Assembly: GCA_964567745.1 (NCBI GenBank)
Contig: CAZMNY010000006.1
Coordinates: 186,001 to 250,000 of the forward strand
Length of the DNA stretch: 64,000 nucleotides
Direction: 5' to 3'
Source of the DNA: CAZMNY01 sp964567745
Lineage (GTDB): Bacteria; Planctomycetota; Planctomycetia; Pirellulales; Pirellulaceae
The notes beneath the pieces were generated by a model. That model searched no databases, was not told the origin of the DNA, and saw nothing but the letters and a program-made list of their open reading frames with translations. Shown piece after piece: positions 24,800 to 32,906 of this stretch; position 1 is the stretch's first letter, and every line of letters starts with the position of its first letter. The translations under genes and the position numbers were made by a program.

Positions 24800-26050
24800 T
24801 TACCAGATGTTCTTCAAGGTGAAGTGGAACAGCACGACCTTCTTCTCAACCTTCGCATCGGGGTCTTTGGGCCGAGCATCCAGGCCAACGTGTAGGATCG
24901 GCGTCGCTTTGCCCTTTTCGTAACTGATCTTAAGTCCCTTAGTTGTGCTCTCGCCGAGAACCCACTCGACATCGCCATGCGGATTGCCGGCGTATTCAAC
25001 CGCGACACGATTGAGTTGTTCAACGATATCGAGCGTGGCTGGCTTGTCACGGAAGTTTTCTATTTCGTACTTGAGAGTGATCTCTTGGTGATGCAGATTG
25101 CCTCGCACCACATGTCGTTGATTCTTCAAGACGGTTCGGCTGCAGACGATGTCCCGCGACTGGCCGAGATAGAGACGCATCTTGTCATCGAGCGGAGTTA
25201 GCCTCGAGACATCCTCACCCAAGAAAGCCTGACCGCCTCGACCGTCTTCGATGAAAATCCGAACCTTGCCGGGCTGCAGCGGAAAAGCGCCAAGCTGGTT
25301 TTTCTCGTTGTTCGTCAACTCATAGTGCATTGGAATTGGTGAGGCGAATGGCTTGTCCGGGTTGAGCTGTCCGTTGGTGTACCAGTCGAAACTAAACGTC
25401 TTGACGATGGGCACCTGAGGGAAACTCTTGACGAGCATTTGAATTTCTTCTTGCTGGCCAACTTGCTTGAGAAATTTGGGGCCGAATCCCGCCCAAACGC
25501 CCGCTTCGCCGAACTCTTCGCCCGAGTAGTTTCGAAGTTTAATGAACGACCTCAATGTCAACACCGACTCGTCTTTGTTAGCCAGCGCTCGGTAGTTGAA
25601 TGTCCGAGTCAAGTTGTGAATCAAGTAACTGACTCGTACTTTCACGACGCCGGCTTGAGCCGCATAGACTTCCCAGACCAGCGAGTTTTCGCCGGGTGGA
25701 TAGGCGACATTAATCACGTTGATCGCGACTTTGCCCTGGCCCTTGCCGATCGGCTGCCAATCCTTGCCGGCTCGGAACGCCAGCGGCCGAAACTGGATCG
25801 AATCCTTGTCGATCGAGGTGTTCGACCAGCTAAAATCGATCACGTTGTTGCCCGTCTTGGAGGACGACTTAAGCAGCGGAATGATTCGCTCCTCCTCGAC
25901 TAACGTGTAGGCACCGTTGTCGAGCTGAATCTCAACGCGTTCGCGAGCCGGAAGCGCAGCGAGCTTGATTCGAGCGTCTGCGATTGTCGGCGGAAACGCC
26001 ATCGCGGTAAACACCGCGGCCAAAGTCATCACCCAAAGGAGCCGTCTCAT
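24800..26050 (-). CDS. Exported divergent DUF4139-like protein, first gene of the array
   Basis: The 416-residue product starts at 26050 (AGAGGA 7 bases upstream, then signal peptide MRRLLWVMTLAAVFTAMAFPPTIADA). It is clearly related to the four downstream genes but much more diverged: KLAALPARERVEIQLDNGAYTLVEEER, NNVIDFSWSNTSIDKDSIQFRPL, NSLVWEVYAAQAGVVKVRVSYLIHNLTRTFNYRAL, LRNYSGEEFGEAGVW, FPLQPGKVRIFIEDGRGGQAFLGED. It lacks the long central segment of the others and ends differently (KKVVLFHFTLKNIW). It is the most upstream gene of the operon, so expression of all five probably starts in the 26051-26493 region. Role unknown. Confidence 0.85.
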   Translation of the reverse strand: MRRLLWVMTLAAVFTAMAFPPTIADARIKLAALPARERVEIQLDNGAYTLVEEERIIPLLKSSSKTGNNVIDFSWSNTSIDKDSIQFRPLAFRAGKDWQPIGKGQGKVAINVINVAYPPGENSLVWEVYAAQAGVVKVRVSYLIHNLTRTFNYRALANKDESVLTLRSFIKLRNYSGEEFGEAGVWAGFGPKFLKQVGQQEEIQMLVKSFPQVPIVKTFSFDWYTNGQLNPDKPFASPIPMHYELTNNEKNQLGAFPLQPGKVRIFIEDGRGGQAFLGEDVSRLTPLDDKMRLYLGQSRDIVCSRTVLKNQRHVVRGNLHHQEITLKYEIENFRDKPATLDIVEQLNRVAVEYAGNPHGDVEWVLGESTTKGLKISYEKGKATPILHVGLDARPKDPDAKVEKKVVLFHFTLKNIW

Positions 26051-26294
26051 AGCACAATCCTCTTCTTGATTACGGTCAATGGCGGTGGAATGGGACAAGA
26101 ATTCACCCAGCCACATAATAAGACGAACCAACTCGCAATTCGTTTGCCCGGCAGAGAAAATATTCTCCCCGCTGTCCGGAATCGCACGGCTCAGAGTCGT
26201 TCTGAGCGAGTCAATGCAGACTGAGTTTCGAGCGTGAAACCGATGATTCCGCGCCCCGAATCGGCGACGACGCGAGGCGGCTGTCGGGCAACGA

Positions 26295-26450
26295 CTATTT
26301 CGGCGGAGTCAACGATTTGAATTCCGGATGCTCCCTCAGAATGGCCAGATCTGGATCGGCCTGCAATCGCTCGAAATCGTTCCAGCCCGCCTCGACCGCC
26401 CGTAGCGCGAGAACGCCGACAAGCAGATTGTGGCCACTATCGTTGGACAC
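26295..26450 (-). pseudogene. Possible relic of a TPR-protein C-terminus
   Basis: This is the only coding-like stretch in the 443-base gap 26051-26493. The reverse strand reads HNLLVGVLALRAVEAGW, then NDFERLQADPDLAILREHPEFKSL and a stop at 26295. The pattern AVEAGW-x-D-x5-ADPDL-x2-LR-x2-PEF is typical of the last repeat of planctomycete TPR proteins. No start codon with a ribosome site and no upstream repeats are visible, so it is probably a fragment. It could also be chance. Confidence 0.4.
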
Positions 26451-26493
26451 GGTGCTGACTCCGCGCAACCTGTGAGGATGAAGAACGACGATT

Positions 26494-27990
26494 CTATTTC
26501 AGTTCGCGAAAGCCCTTCTTGGTCGGCGTGCCGCCGTAGTAAGGGTACTGGTCAAACTGTGCGCCTCGCCCAAGAGCGCGCGGGTCCTGCGTCGCCTTTA
26601 ATTCTGCCATCAGTCGCCGAGAAAGCTCGGCCTTCACCATGGCAAACTTGGGATCGGCGGCGAGGTTGTTTATGTTGTCGGGGTCCGAATTTACGTCGAA
26701 CAACTGTTCGGCAGGGAGCTTGCCAAACGACCATTCAAAGAACTTTCGGAACTTTGGATCGTTACGACGCGCTACCAGTGCGTTCTTGGTTGGACCGCCG
26801 TCCACGTCGCCATACCAAGCGCCCTTCAACCAGGCTTTGTCGTCGTTAGGCGTGCCGGCCGGCCAACGGTCTGGCTTGAAGTTTCGGATGTAAAGATAAT
26901 CGTCTGTGCGAATCGCTCGCATCGGATAGCCCCCGCTGTCGGGCGCTTCCTGCGAAGGTACATGACGCTCCTTGCCAAACAGCACGTGATTCCGATTGGC
27001 GATCTTGCCCGACTTGTCGCTCAGCAACTGAGGACGAAGACTCACGCCTGTCATCTGCTTCGGAACATCTACGCCGGCAGCTTCCAAGAAAGTCGGCGCC
27101 AAGTCGGTGAGCGACACGAGGTCGGTCGAATGGCGATTCGGCTTCACTGCGGCCGGCCAGCGAATCGCCAACGGCACATGGGCACCCCATTCGTAGCACG
27201 TCGACTTGCATCGAGGAAACGGCATTCCGTGGTCGCCGCTCATAACAACAATCGTGTTGTCCAGCTCGCCCGCGTCTTCCAGCAACTGCATCATCGCGCC
27301 GACTTCACGATCGAACCGTTGCACTTCGAAGTAGTAGTCGCCTATGTCCGAGCGGATCTCAGGCAGATCGGGATAGAACGCCGGCAGCTTGATCTTGTCG
27401 AGCGGAATCCCCGACGCCTTGCCCGAGCCGGCTTTGTAGCCGCGGTGCGGATCGGTCGAACCAAACCAGTAACAGAATGGACTGCCTTTTGGCCGCTTGG
27501 CCAAGAACGCTTTGAAATTCTTGTACTTCGGCCCAGCCGGATTAATCGATCGTCCGCCAGGAGGCAGTCTTCCGGGTCCCCACCCTTTCCGCTCATGCCC
27601 AACGTGGTACCCATGCTTTGCCAGCAACTCGGGATAGACCGGATACTTGGTCTGCAACGTCGACCAAAGATTCCCACTCTCCTCCAAACGCCAATGCCAT
27701 TGACCAGTCAACATAGCCGCGCGTGACGGCGTGCAAGAGGGACTCGAGACGTACGCATTGCGAAAAAGCACGCCTTCGCTTGCAATGCGATTGAACGTGG
27801 GTGTCTTCACAACCGGATCGCCGTAGGGTTGGGCGTGCGGCCAGCCCCAATCATCGGCGAAGGCAAACAAGATGTTGGGCCGCTTTGAGGGAAACGACTC
27901 ATTCGCATTCTCTCGAGCCTCAGCTATGTCAACTGCGAGACCAGCAAATATTATCAGAAAGACGAATGCGGTTTGCGAATTCGGATGCAT
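26494..27990 (-). CDS. Exported S1 sulfatase, CTPSR active site
   Basis: A 498-residue protein from the ATG at 27990 (GGAG 7 bases upstream); the start at 28017 would put an Arg-rich stretch before the leader. After a signal peptide come PNILFAFADDWGW (metal site) and the canonical formylglycine motif C86-T-P-S-R in SSPSCTPSRAAMLTG. Later sites are VVMSGDHGMPFPRCKSTCYEWGAHVPL, with the second metal Asp/His and active-site Lys. The layout (STDPHRGY, KLPAFYPDLPEIR) resembles heparan-N-sulfatase-like planctomycete enzymes, so an N- or O-sulfated glycan is plausible, but the substrate cannot be assigned. It is a single gene upstream of the DUF4139 operon on the same strand, with a 443-base gap that argues for separate transcription. 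Confidence 0.92.
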   Translation of the reverse strand: MHPNSQTAFVFLIIFAGLAVDIAEARENANESFPSKRPNILFAFADDWGWPHAQPYGDPVVKTPTFNRIASEGVLFRNAYVSSPSCTPSRAAMLTGQWHWRLEESGNLWSTLQTKYPVYPELLAKHGYHVGHERKGWGPGRLPPGGRSINPAGPKYKNFKAFLAKRPKGSPFCYWFGSTDPHRGYKAGSGKASGIPLDKIKLPAFYPDLPEIRSDIGDYYFEVQRFDREVGAMMQLLEDAGELDNTIVVMSGDHGMPFPRCKSTCYEWGAHVPLAIRWPAAVKPNRHSTDLVSLTDLAPTFLEAAGVDVPKQMTGVSLRPQLLSDKSGKIANRNHVLFGKERHVPSQEAPDSGGYPMRAIRTDDYLYIRNFKPDRWPAGTPNDDKAWLKGAWYGDVDGGPTKNALVARRNDPKFRKFFEWSFGKLPAEQLFDVNSDPDNINNLAADPKFAMVKAELSRRLMAELKATQDPRALGRGAQFDQYPYYGGTPTKKGFRELK

Positions 27991-28207
27991 ACGATGTCTC
28001 CAGAGCCAGCGTCTCATGTGTCTCGGCGATCATAGCACAAGCCAAAGCGGGTTGCGGCAGAACAGCGATGTTCAAAATGTCGATGACGACTGGAGTGAAA
28101 TGCTGGGAGCCGAAGTCACAGTTTGATGCAGCCTAAGACGATTGTGTTTCGATAACGGCGAGAATCTGTATCTCGACGAACCTCACGGCCCTTACGCCTT
28201 CGTGAAC

Positions 28208-29329
28208 TCAATAAGACAGAACGCCATCTCGGAGTTTGTCACGTTCTTGCGCGAGTGATTTCAGAGTCGAAAGAACGGCCGCGGGTATGGCGCCGTTCGC
28301 CGCGATTGGAATGTCGAGTGTAACCGCACCGGACTCGGCGTTGATGACGTCGATGTGTTTACGAAGTGTTGCACGTGCGAACCGCGAGGTCGTTCCAGCA
28401 TTCCATCCGTCGCTGAGCGGCAGGAGCAGATGCCATACGACTCCCTCTGGCGCAGGAAAGTTCTTAGGAGTCAAGGCCGCTCCTCTACCCTTCTTCGTCT
28501 TGGCGTAAAATTCGTGGTTCTCGCCGGATGTAAATGTCTGATGCGGGCAAAGTCGGCCTTTCGTGCACAGCGACAGAATGGGGTGGGCGCCCGCGTTAAA
28601 GGCCAGTTCGACTTCCGGATTTCCAGAGCGTACGGCCGTGACCCAGGTGTCAATGTTGTGTTGCTCCTTTTGAAGCGGCGTGTAGGCGTTCTTCATCTCC
28701 AATTTGTATCCGTCGAACCACCACCCCGAAACCAAGCCGCCGTACCGTTGCGACCATTCGCCGCAGACTTCGCCCCAAGTCTTCAAGAACGCCGCCGTTG
28801 GCGCTTGATTCTCGCTGCGGCGAAAGCCCTTAAGTTTCCGTGGATGCGATAGCGGGTTGACCTTCGGTCCGGACGGCTTCCCGTTGATGGTCGGAAGCGT
28901 GTCATCCATGGCTTCGATGATGTGGTAGTGCCTCATCGGCGCGCGGGCGGTCATGTACAGGATGAGCCGAACGTCACGAGATTTCAGTTCCCGTCCGATC
29001 TCCAGGATCAGGTCGCGTTTTGATGTCCAGACTCCAGGCTCGACATTTAGCCGTTTTTCATATGCTCGATTCGGCGCACAGTATCTGCCCCAATTCTGGC
29101 CCACGGCAAAAATGACGTGGCCCGCGCCCGACGCGGTGACGTCGTCGCCAAACCGCTTCACGTCAAACGAGTCAACCGCTTTGTTGAACGACTCAGGATT
29201 GTGATTGCGAAACGCCTCGTAATGAAACATCAGTCCGTATCCGGACTTCTCGAGCCAACGTTCCTTCGCTTCTCCTGGCGACGCCATCGTCGCCGCCACA
29301 GCGAGCACCATTGTTGCGATGCGAATCAT
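28208..29329 (-). CDS. Exported GH29-like (alpha-L-fucosidase-like) glycoside hydrolase
   Basis: The 373-residue protein has a signal peptide (MIRIATMVLAVAATMASPGEA) and a strong ribosome site (GAGGAGG) before the ATG. The barrel shows fucosidase-like landmarks: GLMFHYEAF at about 32-40 (compare GIWFHWG-type openings), SFDVKRFGDDVTASGAGHVIFAV (compare FDAEEWVKLAKDAGAKYVVLT), and SGWWFDGYK with D206 at the expected nucleophile place. A lone C-terminal region (GAVTLDIPIAANGAIPAAVLSTL) matches the end of many such proteins. It is shorter than classical fucosidases and lacks their C-terminal sandwich. Fucose release from sulfated polysaccharide would fit the sulfatases nearby, but this is inference; some members of this group have no tested activity. 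Confidence 0.75.
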   Translation of the reverse strand: MIRIATMVLAVAATMASPGEAKERWLEKSGYGLMFHYEAFRNHNPESFNKAVDSFDVKRFGDDVTASGAGHVIFAVGQNWGRYCAPNRAYEKRLNVEPGVWTSKRDLILEIGRELKSRDVRLILYMTARAPMRHYHIIEAMDDTLPTINGKPSGPKVNPLSHPRKLKGFRRSENQAPTAAFLKTWGEVCGEWSQRYGGLVSGWWFDGYKLEMKNAYTPLQKEQHNIDTWVTAVRSGNPEVELAFNAGAHPILSLCTKGRLCPHQTFTSGENHEFYAKTKKGRGAALTPKNFPAPEGVVWHLLLPLSDGWNAGTTSRFARATLRKHIDVINAESGAVTLDIPIAANGAIPAAVLSTLKSLAQERDKLRDGVLSY

Positions 29330-29380
29330 GCTGCCTCCTCACCTTGGATTGCAACTCGTCATCCTGGCTACGGTCACCGG

Positions 29381-30439
29381 TTAATTTGTGGACGTCAGAT
29401 GCTTGATCAGAAACGCCTCGGACGACAACCCCGCTTTGGGCCCGCCAGGATAGACGACATGACAGTCGACGCCCAAGCCATCCATCTTTTTCTTGAAGAG
29501 CTGACCGTGCCGCGGGTGATGAACGACGGCACCGAGGCTCGTCTTTTCGTTGAGCTCATCCGGCACGCCGTAGCTAAAGTAAACGGGCGGATCGTCCTTG
29601 CTGACGTGTTTGATCGGCGCGCAGGCGTCTGCGATCGCAATCTTCTTCGGATCATCGAAGGGATCATCAGAGGGAATACCGAACATGAGTGGGAAGCTGG
29701 AGTGCTGAAGTCCCTTCCCCAACCCGATCTCTCGCCAAAACCGTGGGTCGTACGAAACCTGGGCGCCTCCGACCGAAGCACATCGAATCCGAGTTGACTC
29801 GCGACTAATCGGGTCGTCCGACTTCGGGTCCGCCATGTCATCGCGTGTTGCCAGCCAGAGTGAGATCCCGGCGCCGGCGGAGCCGCCCGTCGCGGCAAAT
29901 CGGGTTGAGTCGAGGTTATACTTCTTAGCGTTGCGTCTCAGAAACTGAATTGCCCGAGCGGAGTCGGTAAAGGGGATAGGAAACTTATGCTCCCTGATGA
30001 ACCGGTAGTGGATCGCCGCGACCGAAATCTGCTCCTTCTGCATTGCTCGAATGAGCTTGGTCGACACGCCTCGCTTGTCACCACCCACGAATCCGCCACC
30101 ATGGATGTAGACTACTAGCGGCGTCGGCTGCTTCGACTCGGCAAGATAGAGATCAATGACATTTCGTTCGTGGTCGCCATACTTGATGTTCGCATGCGTC
30201 GGCTTAATACGCGCTCGATTGCGATTCGCCTGCCTGGCGCGCTGCTCCTTGAGAAAAGCTTGAGCCTCTTTTCGCGTGAGCACGCCGTCCTTGTTGGCGT
30301 CCGCTTTGGGCGAACGCTGAAGCAGGCGCTTTAGCCGATCGTCGGCGCTTGAGTCCGTCTGCGCCAGTGAAGTGGAGATGATCGTGAACAGAAGCAGAGT
30401 CACGGTCAGAGCAGTGATCGTTGAGTTTCTGTTTTGCAT
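29381..30439 (-). CDS. Exported alpha/beta-hydrolase (HSL-like esterase) with an EF-hand
   Basis: The 352-residue protein has a signal peptide (ending ISTSLAQ), then an EF-hand-like loop DANKDGVLTRKEA at about 46-58, a common N-terminal calcium site in planctomycete hydrolases. The alpha/beta-hydrolase domain shows the oxyanion HGGGF at about 115-119 and the nucleophile elbow GGSAG near residue 186. A late histidine suitable for the triad is less clear (HHPRHGQ or a lost His). The activity is likely carboxylesterase, for example removing acetyl groups from glycans; this is inferred from context. AAGGA precedes the ATG. It lies 51 bases upstream of the GH29-like gene on the same strand, so the two form an operon. 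Confidence 0.88.
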   Translation of the reverse strand: MQNRNSTITALTVTLLLFTIISTSLAQTDSSADDRLKRLLQRSPKADANKDGVLTRKEAQAFLKEQRARQANRNRARIKPTHANIKYGDHERNVIDLYLAESKQPTPLVVYIHGGGFVGGDKRGVSTKLIRAMQKEQISVAAIHYRFIREHKFPIPFTDSARAIQFLRRNAKKYNLDSTRFAATGGSAGAGISLWLATRDDMADPKSDDPISRESTRIRCASVGGAQVSYDPRFWREIGLGKGLQHSSFPLMFGIPSDDPFDDPKKIAIADACAPIKHVSKDDPPVYFSYGVPDELNEKTSLGAVVHHPRHGQLFKKKMDGLGVDCHVVYPGGPKAGLSSEAFLIKHLTSTN

Positions 30440-30724
30440 GGATCAGTCCTTCTTGGTGCGTTGGTCGTCGTTTCAGCCTTCGCATCGCGATGTTCTGTTG
30501 ATTTTGACGAAAGCATCGTTGTGTAGTTGACAGTATATCCCGCAGTGTCGCCTCTCGCTGCTCGAAAGTGAGGCGCATCTCGCCAGTTTGCCTGTCTGCC
30601 GTACGCGCCACTTTCGCGGAGCGAAAGGCGACGTGCTTAGCACTGGATTTGAGAGCGCCGCTGTAATAGTCTTCATGACGTGCAGCCGTGACTCGCGGAA
30701 CAACGATGGAGCCCTTTAGGTCGT

Positions 30725-31618
30725 ATGGCAATCCCGAGTGAAGATCCGATCGTCAATATCCCCATTGTCACGCCGTTTGACGAGCAAGATCGGGTCGACC
30801 ACGACGCGCTTGTCCGCAACATGGAACGCTGGCAGACGACCCCCGCAACAGGGTTCCTGGTCGGTTCGCAGAGCGGCGAAGAGTGGACGCTGAGCGAAGA
30901 GGAAAAGCTGGCTGTCGCGGCCACTGTCAAGTCCAGCCTGGATGACAAATGTTTTTTGATGGGTGGCATCGACTGCCCCTCGGTGACAGAAACACTCCGT
31001 CGAGCGGAGGCGTTTGCGAATGTTGGCGCGGAAGTCGTTAGGATCCGCTTCCCGCGAATTGAGTCAGTCGTCGAACCGTACTTTGAGCAAGTACTCGCAA
31101 AGTGCCCGGTTCCGGTGCTCCTGATGCATCAATGCGAGCCAACTAGTTTTGGCTTAGCGGCGGTGCCTGCGGCAACACCCGAAGTCATGGGAAAAGTCGC
31201 TGACATGGACAATGTCTTTGGTTACGTCACTGATCATGATGTGCGGTTCGAAAGCCGCGTTCGCAGGTACATCAACTCAGAACGAAGATTCTGGATTTGC
31301 AACGGCAGCCTGATGTTGCATGGAACACTCATCGGCTGCAACGGAACGACAACGGCGTTCGCGAACATCTGGCCCGCCGCCCTTGACGAACTTCTGCGAA
31401 AGGGCATGAGCGATAACTACGAAGAGGCCCGGGCGCTGCAAGACCACGTACAGCGGATCGATGCGATCATGCTCCCCTACATGGCAGCAGGCATCAAAGC
31501 GGCGATGAAACTGCTTGGCTTCGAATCGATGCGGCCACGCATTCCAGCTCGCGTCATGCCGCCGCAAGAGATCGAAATTCTGGCACAATTGATGCGCGAC
31601 GCTGGCTTGTTGACATGA
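30725..31618 (+). CDS. DapA/N-acetylneuraminate-lyase-family protein lacking the Schiff-base lysine
   Basis: The 297-residue cytosolic protein has the length and order of the DHDPS/NAL class I aldolase family: PIVTPFDEQDRVDHDALVRNM near the start, a GFLVGSQSGEEWTLSEEEK loop (compare GTTGE...LT..E), and the final barrel helices. At the place of the Schiff-base lysine (usually GIKE) it reads NVFGYVTDHD around 163-172, and the catalytic YNxP tyrosine region reads LLMHQCEP. So the lysine and the tyrosine seem replaced. It may be a non-catalytic relative or may use a different chemistry. It is a plus-strand gene divergent from the esterase/GH29-like operon. Confidence 0.8.
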   Translation: MAIPSEDPIVNIPIVTPFDEQDRVDHDALVRNMERWQTTPATGFLVGSQSGEEWTLSEEEKLAVAATVKSSLDDKCFLMGGIDCPSVTETLRRAEAFANVGAEVVRIRFPRIESVVEPYFEQVLAKCPVPVLLMHQCEPTSFGLAAVPAATPEVMGKVADMDNVFGYVTDHDVRFESRVRRYINSERRFWICNGSLMLHGTLIGCNGTTTAFANIWPAALDELLRKGMSDNYEEARALQDHVQRIDAIMLPYMAAGIKAAMKLLGFESMRPRIPARVMPPQEIEILAQLMRDAGLLT

Positions 31619-31767
31619 CACGATTTGCCGTGTGACGTCACTGGATTAACCAGCCGTGCTTTGACTTCACGTTTAGGCCGCCGTGAAAAATCGCCATGCT
31701 GCAGAAACTTTTCGTGCGGTCGGTAGTTTACACGACAGAAAACAGCCCAACCAGTTAGACTCGATGC

Positions 31768-32670
31768 ATGCCGACTAGACTGCTAATTCCGTTTGCTATC
31801 TTCGCCGCCGCGTTCGGAATGATCGCCGCGTTTGGCTACGCGCAATTTGCTCAAGACGACCGTTCGCAGGATGCTCCTGCCGAGACCCGTTCGGGATTCG
31901 GCGGGGGACGGAGCGGTTTTGGCGGCCGAATGGGTCGCCAACCCGATCGGGCCGACTATCCGATGTGGGAACAACCGAAGGAATTCAGCCAGGACGTCTT
32001 CACCTTCGCTCGAATCCAGTACGACTCGCACGGCTACTACCGTCGCGGGCGGAACTGGGACAACGACTTCCCCGACTGCGACTGGAATTTTTCTGCTCGA
32101 TTGCAACAGTTGACATCGCTTGAAGTCGACCCCAACGGCCGCGTCGTACGCCTGGAAGATCCTGAGTTGTTCGACTTCCCTTTCGTCTACATGTCCAACG
32201 TCGCCAACATGAGCCTAAGCGACGCGGAGGTCGACGCCCTTCGCCAGTATCTGCTCAACGGCGGATTCCTGATGGCTGACGATTTCTGGGCGCCACGAGC
32301 CTGGGCTCATGTTCGAGCTGAAATGAAACGTGTCTTTTCCGATCGCGAGCCCACGGAATTGTCGAGAGACCACCCCATCTTTCACCTGGTCTACGACCTT
32401 CAAGGGATCCCGCAAGTTCCCAGCATTCGAGCCTGGCAGCGCGGCTATACGTTTGAATATTGGCATGGCGATCCGCAAGGCGACGAGGGACCGCACTTCT
32501 GGGCGTATCATGATGACGCTGGACGAATCATGGCGCTCTTCTGCCACAACAACGACATCGGCGACGGCTGGGAGCGAGAAGGTGAGAACGCGGAATACTT
32601 TCGCGACTACTCCGAGCGAGTCTCTTATCCGCTGGGAATCAACATTGTCACCTATGCGCTGACCCATTGA
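31768..32670 (+). CDS. Exported DUF4159 protein
   Basis: The 300-residue product has an N-terminal hydrophobic leader (about 4-27), a Gly/Phe/Arg-rich low-complexity stretch (about 42-56), then one DUF4159 domain: FTFARIQYDSHGYYRRGRNWDNDFPDCDWNF, PFVYMSNVANMSLSDAEV, LRQYLLNGGFLMADDFWAPRAW, and a C-terminal YPLGINIVTYAL. In other bacteria DUF4159 occurs at the C-terminus of large membrane proteins near MoxR-type ATPase/VWA clusters and has a flavodoxin/glutaminase-like fold; no reaction is known. Here it is free-standing, with no MoxR or VWA gene beside it. The start at 31768 has no clear ribosome site. Confidence 0.88.
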   Translation: MPTRLLIPFAIFAAAFGMIAAFGYAQFAQDDRSQDAPAETRSGFGGGRSGFGGRMGRQPDRADYPMWEQPKEFSQDVFTFARIQYDSHGYYRRGRNWDNDFPDCDWNFSARLQQLTSLEVDPNGRVVRLEDPELFDFPFVYMSNVANMSLSDAEVDALRQYLLNGGFLMADDFWAPRAWAHVRAEMKRVFSDREPTELSRDHPIFHLVYDLQGIPQVPSIRAWQRGYTFEYWHGDPQGDEGPHFWAYHDDAGRIMALFCHNNDIGDGWEREGENAEYFRDYSERVSYPLGINIVTYALTH

Positions 32671-32906
32671 GTACGCCATCCTAGGGCGTTGCCCGTAGGC
32701 TACGGTGAGGTAGGCCCTTGGCCGACAGGTGCGCGGGGCGGCGCGGTTTGTTTGTGGGAGAGGTGTGAGGCCGTTCGAATTTCAACGGCCCAAACTCATA
32801 CAACCGCCAATCACCATCGGACTCGACGAGCTTGGCAACGGCCATCGACTCGAAAAGCCGACTCGCTGCAGAATTCTTGGTAACGATCCCTAGCGAATGC
32901 GATTTG

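Noticed and set aside
24800..26131. DUF4139 array as a true mucoidy-inhibitor (MuiA) operon
   Set aside because: Only the C-terminal-type domain is recognised, phenotype names do not transfer, and no exopolysaccharide genes adjoin.
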